From Stenopsyche tienmushanensis (taxonomy: Eukaryota > Arthropoda > Insecta > Trichoptera > Stenopsychidae), in the NCBI GenBank assembly GCA_008973525.1, contig WACJ01000044.1, forward strand, positions 1,302,001 to 1,366,000: a DNA stretch of 64,000 bases, read 5' to 3'. Below are positions 11,530-20,974 of this stretch, piece after piece. A program made the translations under genes and the position numbers. The notes beneath the pieces were generated by a model. The model was not told the origin of the DNA, searched no databases, and saw only the letters and a list, made by a program, of their open reading frames with translations. Position 1 is the stretch's first letter. Each line of letters starts with the position of its first letter.

Positions 11530-12060
11530 CTGGATTCACCTTTCGGAAATTATTTAAGATTTCACTGTACTTACCCCAGAACCTTCATTCATATCAGTAT
11601 TCTTTTTATACTTAAATCAGAAAATTTCGATAACTTCTAGTAAGATAATGGTAGTGGTCAGAAAATACTAGGCCCGACAATGAAAAGAAGAAAGCGAAAA
11701 ACAAAGATATTCATAAAAATCCGCCGGGCATCTATTAGAAGGAATTGTAATCTTTGTTACAATAATACGAGACAAATTCTCGATCGCCAGGAAGCGACAA
11801 AGAAGTGAAATAACTTGTTAAATCGTATTTAAGCGGTGGAGGAAAATGTCCACCAAAATGACGGGGCCTCCGCGGGGAACGCCCGTCGCGCATATCTAGT
11901 AAACGCGGCGACGAACGAGTTAATGAATGTCCTGCAAATGATGCAAAAATATTGATTACTTTCCGGTCTAAGGAACAATATATCATCGTCCAGATGCTTG
12001 GATTACAACTTAGCTTTGGGTTTAACATTTAGCAATTAAATAAATATGTAAATTAGTAGA
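11530..12060. other. Non-repetitive, GC-richer block 3' of esterase copy 3
   Basis: From about 11640 to 12030 the DNA has mixed composition, no stops-free frame of note and no match elsewhere in the window. It contains CGGGGCCTCCGCGGGGAACG-like GC-rich stretches. It resembles conserved noncoding DNA in texture, but this is only an impression. Confidence 0.3.
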
Positions 12061-12069
12061 ATTAATATT

Positions 12070-12075
12070 TTTATT
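12070..12075 (-). terminator. Poly(A) signal of esterase copy 3
   Basis: AATAAA on the minus strand, about 83 bases beyond the TAA stop at 12158. It is the only canonical signal at a plausible distance downstream of copy 3. Confidence 0.5.
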
Positions 12076-12157
12076 CACAAAAAGTCGTTTTGTACAATAA
12101 AAAAGTAATTATTTGTATATTCGAACATCACTAATTACAGTGTTTCTGGTATTTGTT

Positions 12158-14739
12158 TTATAGATGACTTTTGGTATCTTTATTGTCGGCTACAAATTTG
12201 TACATTTGCTCCCAAAACTCGTATCTTTCCTTGTCGGGATTCACTTTGGGTCTTAGTTCCGATTCGATTTCTAAATAGTTTGTGACAGTTGGAGTTACAG
12301 GTTCCCATTTGACTGGAATTAGCTCGTCTGTAGTTGGCGTTGGATTGCTGCAAATAATATTTAAAAATAATGAATTCAGATTTATTGCACGCCGTTTCGC
12401 TTATCGTCAGATTTGGCGAAACGGTCGTCATATAAATATGTAGTTCCATTCATTAGAAAACAAATATTTCTTGATCCCGTCGCTGAAGAAAGAAGGCGAG
12501 AAGTGGCGTCCTTGTGTTGCGCAACGCATAATTATTCGTTCTCTCGTAAAAAAATGAAGGCGTGAAATCAAGTGAAATTTTGAGGAGACTTGAGACACAG
12601 TTCGGTGATATGATTACAAGAAGAGTAGGAAGATTCTATTCAAAGGGCGACACCACTATCTTCAAATGTCTAGTGAGCACAGGGTAAAATAGCTACGGCT
12701 GCTAGAAAGGCAACTCGTTCAAAGGGAGCGGAGTGAAAGTGTTGGGCACCTGGAAGCTCTGCATGTGGCGCCTGGGGATCAAAAGACTAATGGAAGGCAC
12801 TCAGTGTGGTTAGTCCGTAGACACCTGGGTTAGACCGCACATCAGCGCTTGGGAATGGACACACCGTGTTCTTTTTCTATATGACAACAAACGGCCGCAT
12901 ACTGTAACAGTAATTCTTGACAAACTCACCCAATTATACTGGGAAGCTCCTGAATACCCACCTTATATTACAGACTAGATGGACTCATATGATTACCATA
13001 TGTTTGATCCAATGAAAGAGGCATTAGGAGGGCAACGATTTTAAGACAACGCTGCAGTCGAACAATACGTGCGCAACTGGTTATTGGAGCAGTCGCCTTT
13101 TTTCACTGAATAAATATATTTCTAATGAAGTTAACTATGTAGAAAAATAAGATACTCCGTTTGTACATTAATTATCACTCGGATCGGGGTCATTGTAAAT
13201 TAATTACAGGTTTCAAAACGAAGTGCCAGGCGAAGTAAGAAACCTACCTGCATTTAACAAAATTTGCCCACATCCTGGTCATACGCTTCATTGCTTTCCA
13301 TGCTGTAGATCCTTCAGGTATATCTATCCATGTCCTGAATTGATAAAATATTTCATCACCATGCACAGCACCCTGAAATTCGTTTGCATTCAGGGCAATT
13401 TTTTTGAAATTAGCTTCATCGTCCACTCCAAATCTAAATAGGTAAACTGGCTTTGGAGATGCTTTTGCCATCATTTTCGCAAAGTATGTGGAACAATAAG
13501 AAAAGAGATAATCAGAACCCATGTCGATCATATTCGAATACGTTTCACTGCTGATCAGTTTATCCCCCAAATAGAATTTCTTGACTTTTTCAGAAATGGG
13601 TCCCAACATCCATGGCGGAGCATCCAATGAAATAGTTCTTGGTACTAAATAAGTGAAATCTCTGTTGAAATCATCCGCTTTCTTCAAAATATGAATTGCA
13701 CCGACGATTCCGTCTAAGCTATTATATCCTACCAATAAGGGCACTTTATTAAATTTGCCTTCAGCAATTAGTTCCATTGGTGGTTTCGACAAGAACGCTT
13801 CTTGCCCTTCAAATGTCTTTTCAACCCCCGGCGTAAAGAATATCGGAAATCCAATGAACTTTTCACCAGGTATTACAATTTTATGCGTCACTTTAACAAG
13901 CTTAGTGGCTGGTAATGACCTTAAAAACGCCAAAAGCTCATTAACGTCCTTCGTGTCCTTTCCCAAGTATTTACCCAGGCGGAAACTCCTTTCGACGCAT
14001 TGTAACGAACTTGACCACTCGCTCAAAAACACCCCACTTTGACAGATTAGCCTGTGGAACAACCCTTTGCTCATTGGCGACAACAAATGATAAGAAGCTG
14101 CTGCTCCTCCGGCGCTTTCACCACCGATCGTAACATTGTTTGGATCTCCGCCGAATTTGGAAATGTTCTCCTTGACCCATCTCAACGATTGCACTTGATC
14201 CTTCATCGCGGCGTTCCCAGGGACGTCTTTCGTATCGCAGCATAAAAATCCCAATACTTCCAATCGATAATTGATGGTCACCACGACGATGTCTTCTTCC
14301 ATGAAGTAATCGGGACCGTATATGCCCGAATCGCCGGATCCATATTGAAATCCCCCTCCGTGAAACCAGACGAGGACCGGTTTTAAAGGTCCGTCTATGC
14401 TAGGTGTGTAGACATTCAAAGAAAGACAATCCTCATCCCCGTCTAAAATTTTGTTTATTTCCATTTGCCATTGGGGACAGCAAGGTCCATGCTCTGTGGC
14501 GTCTCTCAGTCCATCCCATTTTTCAGGCGGTAGTGGAGCCTTAAATATTAAAATGTGTTAAAATCATGCATATTTCGATAGTTGTAATGGTCTTATATCA
14601 TCAGTTTTACTTGAAATCTTAACTCTCCAATCGGCGCCTTCGCATATGGGATCCCTTTAAAGCTAGCAAATGTCTTTCCTGATGGTGAACATTCAAACTT
14701 TCCTCTTAATCTACCCTGTTCTATTGTTATGGTAGCCAT
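12158..14739 (-). CDS. Carboxylesterase copy 3 (alpha-esterase / FE4-like), intact, 536 aa
   Basis: Hydrolyses carboxylic esters through an acyl-serine intermediate; relatives act in detoxification and lipid-ester metabolism, but the substrate cannot be read here. Exons: 14739-14611 (43 codons), 14539-13248, 12347-12158. Introns are GT-AG, phases 0 and 2. Exon 2 joins as KC-S-NPTP. HGGGF lies at 103-107, nucleophile Ser185 in GGESAGG and His436 in GAVHGDE. The acid position is Asp319 (GYNSLDG) where Glu is usual. HGPCCPQW and EDC supply the N-terminal cysteines. The ATG at 14739 aligns with the other copies; an upstream in-frame ATG at 14787 would add a non-hydrophobic stretch across a TTTCAG acceptor-like site. 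No signal peptide or transmembrane segment. Intron 2 (about 900 nt) holds a mariner remnant; an AATAAA follows the stop. Confidence 0.92.
12480..13115 (+). mobile_element. Deleted mariner copy in intron 2 of esterase copy 3
   Basis: N-terminal part at 12487-12640 matches the VAQRVIIRF...NEGMKSSEI start seen at 5.3 kb, followed by a RLETQFGDM-like stretch. After a fragment of the 650-bp repeat (about 12740-12850, minus type), the C-terminal part at 12860-13115 reads LYDNKRPHTV, then LDKLTQLYWEAPEYPPY, then SYDYHMFDPMKEALGGQRF, with stops. This is the HDNARPH...HPPYSPDLAPSDYH region of mariner transposases. It is on the strand opposite to the esterase. Confidence 0.75.
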
Positions 14740-14745
14740 TGGGTT

Positions 14746-15375
14746 CTGAAATGTTGAAGCAAGATTACAAAAAAAGGCGTTTGTCAAAACTCTTCATGCA
14801 TGCAATGTCGACAAATGTATTGATATACCGATTGTTGTGCAATGAAATCTGAGATACTGGAAAGATCCAATCCGAACGAGGAACATTGAGCTGTCGGTTG
14901 GAGCTGGAGCAAAGCTGGAGCGCATAGGATTTGAACGACATTTTTTCGACAAAAAAATCGCTTCAAAAACATGGTTGTATTTGTGGATATGATCGCGGGA
15001 TAAAAATTACATGCGCGCGCACTGACGCCCGAAGGAAAAAACGTACGTGCATCCGAGCCGTTACCAAGCGTAATATATAAATATAATAAAAACTGTTAAA
15101 TCTCGATTATTCGCATCGATCTTATCGATTTTATTATAGAAGGCAAATTATATTTGCATTTCGCAATGGGTTGGTCAAAGTGATTGAATGTCGTTTGAAT
15201 GAAATGGTAAGAATATGGGATGTTCTCTGCATTTAAATCGAAATTGCTATGGGGTCGTTTCTCAGAAACTCTGGGCAACTCGTTATTGTATGATTTCGTA
15301 ATTAAATTTATAAGATAATTACCAAATATTCCCGTTGTCAGTGTACAGTATTCAATTAAATTAAGTTTATTACAT
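14746..15375. other. Upstream region of esterase copy 3
   Basis: No gene. A TTTCAG acceptor-like site (14751-14746, minus) abuts the start codon. No convincing TATA box was found. Confidence 0.3.
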
Positions 15376-15455
15376 CAAAAACATTTTTAAAATGCTCAAA
15401 AACAGTTCCCTGGTGTGTCACAGAAGCAATATAGTTGCATTAGATTAAGTTAATT
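15376..15455 (+). repeat. Copy of the esterase-1 3'UTR segment
   Basis: TGCTCAAAAACAGTTCCCTG and the following GTGTGTCAC...ATTAGATTAAGTTAAT closely match the minus strand of about 975-905. See the finding on this pair. Confidence 0.6.
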
Positions 15456-16309
15456 AAGAAGGTATTCTAGTCTATAATTTTGAATTTTCAAAGGTTAGAC
15501 TTTTAAATATATATCGTCCAAAGAAATTTCCAAAATACCAGAATGAAATATTTAAACGCGTTTTTTCGTTACTACATTTTTCACCGCGGTTGACATAATA
15601 TCTCAAGTTCTAATTAACTGATTAACTTCAAATTTGGTACAAAACTTTTCTATATAATCCACTATTGTCGCTACCAGATTTATGTCAAAATTTTATTTTT
15701 AACTGATTTAAAAAATAAATTAAAACTGTGAAGAATAAGTAAAAAGTATGAAGTAAAAATGTTTTTTTAAACAATCGCCATTTTATGTAGATGATTTTTT
15801 TCTTTGAGGTAGGGACAATAGCGACATTTTAACCAATTAAGAATCTTTTATACACATAAACCTTTTTTGTGCGGTAGATATGTTCCGCGGAAAAACGCAC
15901 AAAAAAAGCTATGACTTTAAGGATTTTAAAAACCGCATAACTTCGAAACAGCTATATAAAATATATCCAAAATCGCATAAAAAAGGTAATAAAAAGCAGG
16001 AATACATCAAGGCAATTAAAAAATAACATTTTTGGTAACGTCTTGCATCAAATATTAATTATTTTAATTACAAACTATGTATCATCATTGCGATTTTCGA
16101 TATGATTCAAAATTGCTCTCTTCTTCGGAAGAAATAGTATACTCAGTGTCAATGTCATCATTGTTCTACTGTGTAGATTTTCTCTTCCTAACAATATAAT
16201 TCATCATTAACAAAGAAGTCACTATAGTCCCTAACTAAAAAAAAATCACAAAATTAATAATTAGCTTCGAAATCGCACAAAAAAAGTCGCACAAAAAGAG
16301 GTTTGGCTA
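15456..16309. other. AT-rich spacer, no gene
   Basis: Long A/T tracts. No coding region or terminal repeats recognised. Confidence 0.3.
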
Positions 16310-16500
16310 CATTCCAATGAAACCCAATTCAACAGTCCCTTTACAACAGTCCCTTGCACCATAACAAACTAAATATGGAATAAAAGTGTGTGAGCGTAAC
16401 AAATAAGATCAATGAAGAAAATGGAGAAATTAGTGTAATATTTCTAAAGCTCTACGATAATAAAAAGCCAATGTGGTGGATATTACAACAGACCAGATGA
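16310..16500 (+). repeat. Dispersed repeat with coding tail, copy 2
   Basis: Begins CCAATGAAACCCAATTCAACAG, continues with CAACAGTCCCTTGCACCATA and reads VSVTNKINEENGEI, then VIFLKLYDNKK, to two stops near 16500. Same frame as the copy at 9.9 kb. A CAGTCCCCTGTATCGATTTT block at 16631 belongs to the related 1-kb repeat of 43.6 and 46.1 kb. Confidence 0.55.
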
Positions 16501-16984
16501 TAAAAAAAACTCTCTAACCAAAATATATCTTTAAAAAGTAGTATTCTATAAAGAATATTATTGAAAAAATAATAATTTTCTTTTAAAAAAAAAGAGTTTA
16601 TTGTGCAACTATTTTTTCATTTAAATATACAGTCCCCTGTATCGATTTTTCAGAAAATACTCGATATTTCCTAAAATAATGGAAATATTTTTGATTAATT
16701 TGTGGTATTTTACTAAGCAGGTTTTAAAAAAGCAAGATTTAATGAATATATAAGCAAAAAACTGTCCTAGACAACTTTCTTAGCCCGACTTGCCCAGTTT
16801 ACTGAGAAACACACATATAAATTAGTGTTTGAATGCCAGAAATTCAACCATGAAAAATCAGCTGATAAGAGTTTTATGCGCCGTTCAATGTATCAGGCAT
16901 TAAATGTTACAATGTGATTGTTTGATTAGAGTTAATAAAAAAAAACAACATGCTCCATCAATCGATTGAATAACAGATTAAAAT

Positions 16985-17055
16985 TAATTCGAGATAAAAA
17001 TATTAATTAAATAAATACGCATGAGCACAGTTGCTGATTTGATGTAAACACATTT
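16985..17055 (-). other. Remnant resembling the upstream region of esterase copy 4
   Basis: GAGATAAAAATATTAATT, then CGCATGAGCACAGTTGCTGA and TTTGATGTAAAC (plus strand) match, in order and at similar spacing, 24152-24215, which lies about 75-140 bases upstream of the copy 4 ATG. No first exon follows it. Probably a decayed duplicate. Confidence 0.45.
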
Positions 17056-17059
17056 TTTT

Positions 17060-17930
17060 TAGGTTAACTGTCAAAATTGTCAAAATAGACTTACATTTAC
17101 TTACGTGCCTTTACATATATTATCGATCATGGATTTAATTGAAACTACAGATTTACATTTTAACTACAAACACTCGACATTGAACAATACAGAAGTATTC
17201 ACACAAAAGCAAGCGTAATGAAAGACGAAGAAGACGCTATATGTGCGTCCTTTTCGCGCGTACTGCCGGAGTCAATCAGCTGTTTTTGCGTTGGACAATT
17301 CAACAATTTTGTTGTTAAATTTCTTTAATTGTTGGATAAATGACGTTAAAAAATACAAAATAAAATATTCTAAGAATTATGGAAACACTTACACGCAACA
17401 AACGACGTAGGTTGCGACAACCGATTCAAATCCCAGCTCGTTCGGTACTGACAGTTCAACGGACGTTGCCGTCAGTCGAGTGGAGCATCATTATGAACTG
17501 TTTTGTTGTTATGCGCTTTGATACACAATGCGATACAAATCTGATTAGATTCCACTTCCAATCTCAGCATCAATTCTAAATTTGGCCCAAAATATGCATA
17601 AAAATAAGAATGGGGGAAGTTGGGTACTGTATATCTAGTAAACCATCATCATCATCAGTACAACGACAAACAGTCCAATGCAGAAAAAAACAAGGGATTC
17701 AATACATCGCTAATGAATATGTTAACGCTTGAAATATATGATTTTACTTTTAGGCAGAATGTTAGAGGCTAATTCAAATATAACCCGGAATTTTGCTCTT
17801 TTGAATCACATACCGATAAGAGTAGCGCATCGCGTGAAAGAATCAGTAGTTAGGAGCTCGGAGAGGGGATAACTGCACACGCAGACCTACTTCGCCACTC
17901 CATTAAAGCCCCGAGTGAGGGAAAAGTAGC
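17060..17930. other. Spacer, no gene; short CATCATCATCATCA run
   Basis: A CATCATCATCATCA run near 17646 resembles an inverted RTE-type 3' tail. The 66-codon frame at 17379-17579 has no family motif. Confidence 0.3.
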
Positions 17931-17934
17931 TTTC

Positions 17935-18640
17935 TCTGTTGCGCAACGCGTAATTATTCGTTTTATCGGCTTCTTATAACGAACATCGATGGAAACGTTG
18001 TAAAGGACGATCGTCGCATTAAGATAATTCCCGCAGAAATCTGGATGCTTGTAAATAGTGGCGTAACTACTAATTGGCGTGCTTAGGCGACGCCTGGAGG
18101 CAGTGACTGTATACATATATACAGTGCATTCAAATTGTTATATTAACCTTTCCCTTCCGGTGATGTATTTACTACACCTCGACTCTAATAATGGGAATAT
18201 CGATATGAAATATAATAGATACGGGGTTCAGAACTTTTGTATTCCTGCGTAATATAATTACGAACCACATCAAAGTATTACTGAGTGTGCATTTTCAGCA
18301 ACAAGTTGCCTGGCTTCCAAAATCAGATCCATACTAAATGACGAAACACTCGATGCTTTAATGTTACTTCGGGCATATTTTCAAAATAATATTTCAATAT
18401 TTTAGTGTTTTATTTATCTATTTTTGAATTGTATTTTTATATTTTCTTAAATAAATAAAATTCTTTCGCTTTCAGATTAATTTTTATGTTAAACAAATGC
18501 ACTTATTAGTAATTTTTAATCAAATTTATCAATGCAATTTCTAAAACTATTAAAAATCCCGGTCCCGGGACTGATCCCGGGATGGTCTAATGCAATCCCG
18601 AAATCTCGGGATCGAAATTTTGGCTCGGGACCTACTACTA
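17935..18640 (+). mobile_element. mariner scrap joined to hAT-derived element, copy B
   Basis: 17935-17970 encodes SVAQRVIIRF, the mariner N-terminus. From about 18025 the sequence is the hAT-derived family (ATTCCCGCAGAAATCTGGAT and following), with TECAFSATSCLASKIRS, then NDETLDALMLL, the hAT C-terminal dimerisation motif, near 18280-18400. The 3' end reads GAAATTTTGGCTCGGGACC and lacks a clean terminal repeat. Confidence 0.65.
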
Positions 18641-18734
18641 CTGTTAACTGCTAAATGACGCTGTGGCTACTTATCGTAACAAAATACGAAGAAGTTCGAT
18701 CCGATCATTTTTCTGTAATAAACGAACTGATACG

Positions 18735-18930
18735 AGTACCATAGGGAAGGGGTAGCCCCTGCAGTCCGTCTTCTGCTGTAGCCCCCTTCAAACTGAGATT
18801 GGACTCGTGGTGGCAGTGAACCTTGAATTTAGCATAATCTTAGTCCTTCCTCCTCAATCGCACCTTCGGGTACACATGGTCTGAAGCTGGTCTTTCCTGC
18901 GGTAACATTGCCTTCCCAATCCAGCCAGTC
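18735..18930 (-). repeat. Fragment of the 650-bp repeat
   Basis: Minus-strand copy: GTACCATAGGGAAGGGGTAG, CTGCAGTCCGTCTTCTGCTG and CAAACTGAGATTGGACTC correspond to the complement of the 10866/29915 copies. Confidence 0.55.
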
Positions 18931-18949
18931 GCTGCCTGACGTTAGTCAT

Positions 18950-19080
18950 GTCCTTTTTCTATATGACAACGCATACAGCAGCCATAACTCGTGATAGACT
19001 CACATAATTATACTGGGAATATCCACCATACAGTCAAGATTTGGCATCATGCAACGATTTCAAGACAAAAGACAAAGTCA
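18950..19080 (+). mobile_element. mariner C-terminal scrap
   Basis: TTTTTCTATATGACAACGCA encodes the FLYDNA part of the HDNARPH strand, and AATTATACTGGGAATATCCA the following LYW segment. Same family as 12860-13115, more decayed. Confidence 0.5.
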
Positions 19081-19199
19081 CAAAAACACACGTAGTTGTC
19101 TGAAGTAGCATTTCCTCTCTCATTTTTGCAAAGACAGCTCTTAATTCTTCAATTAGGATATCTTTTGTGGGCGTCTTTGTCGTGTTTAATTTTTTTTTT

Positions 19200-19395
19200 T
19201 TTGGCGGCTATATTCCGTGGCTTGCACGGTCTCCAGACCTGACACCACTGGATTCTTTGTCTGGGGACGTGCCCTATTCCGTGGGTAACACAGTCTCTAG
19301 ATTAAACACCACTAGATTTCTTTGCCTGAGGATGTCGCCTATTCTATGGTTCACACGATCTCCAGACCTGACACCACTGGATTTATTTGCCTAGG
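19200..19395 (+). repeat. Three-unit tandem repeat made from a transposase motif
   Basis: Three units of about 63 bases, each containing CTCCAGACCTGACACCACTG or a variant and a TATTCCGTGG-like block. Each encodes a version of PWLARSPDLTPLDSL, the W.RSPDLTPLDFFLWG motif around the last catalytic Asp of a mariner/Tc-like transposase. Related units lie inverted at 40225-40390. Confidence 0.6.
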
Positions 19396-19499
19396 GATGA
19401 GTAAAATTGAAAAGGAAAAAAAGTGTTAAATCCGCCAGTGTTCAATGTCCATTTACGGTGTAATCGGGCAACAGCAATTTACAAGTCTCTTGAGCCAGA

Positions 19500-19745
19500 G
19501 TCTATGCCCGCGCGCTGGTGTGGGTGCGCGCAGTGCTATCAGGCACCCACCCTTTCCACACTGCGCCCTTCAGAATAAACGAGGAAGACTGATTTCAGAC
19601 TTACATGCATTACAAAAATGAGGGAAATATGTATAAAATATGAACTACTACGAGGCCACATGGTTGCCAATCTGTAACAGCTGATAGACTGCAGAGGCTC
19701 TCTCTTCCCCATGGTACCCGTATTAGTTTCGGTGATTCCTATTAC
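19500..19745 (+). repeat. Fragment of the 650-bp repeat
   Basis: GGCACCCACCCTTTCCACAC, a GACTGCAGAGGCTCTCTCTT block and CCATGGTACCCGTATTAGTT follow the order of the 29915 copy. Confidence 0.45.
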
Positions 19746-19749
19746 CACT

Positions 19750-20394
19750 TTTTTCGACTAGGGATTCCACTTTCTTAGTTTTTATGTATAACGTGTTCTT
19801 TCTGCAAGAGATCCCATTTATGGCACTAATTTTATGTTTTTAGATTTATATCTTTGTTTGGAGTGTTTTGTCATAAATATATTTATTGTTCTGAATTTGG
19901 TTTGGTGAGCCGAAGTCTAAGTGCAATCGCAAGGCGTTAAAGGAAAGCCCTGGACTGATTTAAGGAATGAAATCTGGAATATATCTGTAGGACTTTTATG
20001 CAAGGAATGTAAAGGAAGGGAACCGGAGCGAGTATCGGATTACGGTCTATAAACGACACGAGGCTAAACAAAAATGAAACTATGCAGATATAATTTTCAA
20101 TGACGATCAATGTGCTGATTCAAATAATATGAATGGATTGAAAAGAAATACTGTCTAGACAAAGTTAGAATAGGTCACATAAAAATTACATTTAAAAGGG
20201 GAAACCTTTGATCTTAATGACGTACATTTCAATGTCAAATGGATCAATTTCTTTGATTTGGTGATTCAGAATGTAAGTAAATAACAGGTTCAAAAAAACA
20301 GGACATGAAAAAATATTTTTTATTCAAAACCGGAATTTTAGAATCAAAAACCTGGTTTTCAAAGTTCAGTCAGTTCCAAAGGCTAATATATACA
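19750..20394. other. Spacer, no gene recognised
   Basis: No open frame with family motifs and no delimited repeat. Confidence 0.3.
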
Positions 20395-20626
20395 AAGCAA
20401 TATTTGTTTGTCCGTATTTAATGTGTTTCCATGCCTTTCATCCGATTACGATAAAACTTTGTAAACTTATTGTTTACACTTGCGGGAATAATATAGGTGT
20501 AGTAAAAATAGTGTATGCACCACGAAGCAATAAATACCTGAAGCAATAAACCACGTACTGCGTTTCTTTTAAAATAATTATCAAGCGTTTATGGCATTGC
20601 AACGCATGCCGGGTTCGCTATAAACA
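20395..20626 (-). repeat. Dispersed repeat (TTTGTTTGTCCGTATTTAAT family), left copy
   Basis: Contains TTTGTTTGTCCGTATTTAAT, CATCCGATTACGATAAAACT, CACTTGCGGGAAT, GCAATAAACCACGTACTGCG and TTGCAACGCATGCCGGGTTC. The same blocks occur in reverse at 24355-24700. It may be a Helitron-like or other non-autonomous element; no ends were identified. Confidence 0.55.
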
Positions 20627-20742
20627 TTAAAAATAATTTTATGGTATTCACATAACTTTGCACAACTTTGAATCTAATTTTTAGCACAATGAAATTTAAA
20701 ATTTTGTACGTACATAAATAAATATTATTTTTATAGGAAGTA

Positions 20743-20884
20743 CAGTTAACCCTCCTATAGCGCCCACTTTATGCGTGCTAGCCATTTGCAATTGTTAACA
20801 AATTAAACATATATATACATTTTGTATGGGTGCATATCTTTTTATAGTGTGGTCCCTATCTCGACGCTATAAAAGGGTTGACTG
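20743..20884. mobile_element. 142-bp pogo/Tc1-like MITE
   Basis: Terminal inverted repeats CAGTTAACCCTCCTATAGCG and CAGTCAACCCTTTTATAGCG (17 of 20 match), flanked by TA on both sides (741-742, 885-886). It lies about 90 bases downstream of the esterase copy 4 stop. Relatives are at 54483-54654 and, one end only, at 27399. Confidence 0.75.
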
Positions 20885-20974
20885 TATTTGAATAATTGTG
20901 ATATGGAAAAAGTAACTAGTGCAATATTCTACAAAAATATTTAATTAATGACTGACAATCGAACAAATAAATCG

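Noticed and set aside
14740..14787. Upstream in-frame ATG of esterase copy 3
   Set aside because: Adds a non-hydrophobic leader absent from the paralogues and spans an acceptor-like site; the start at 14739 aligns with all copies.
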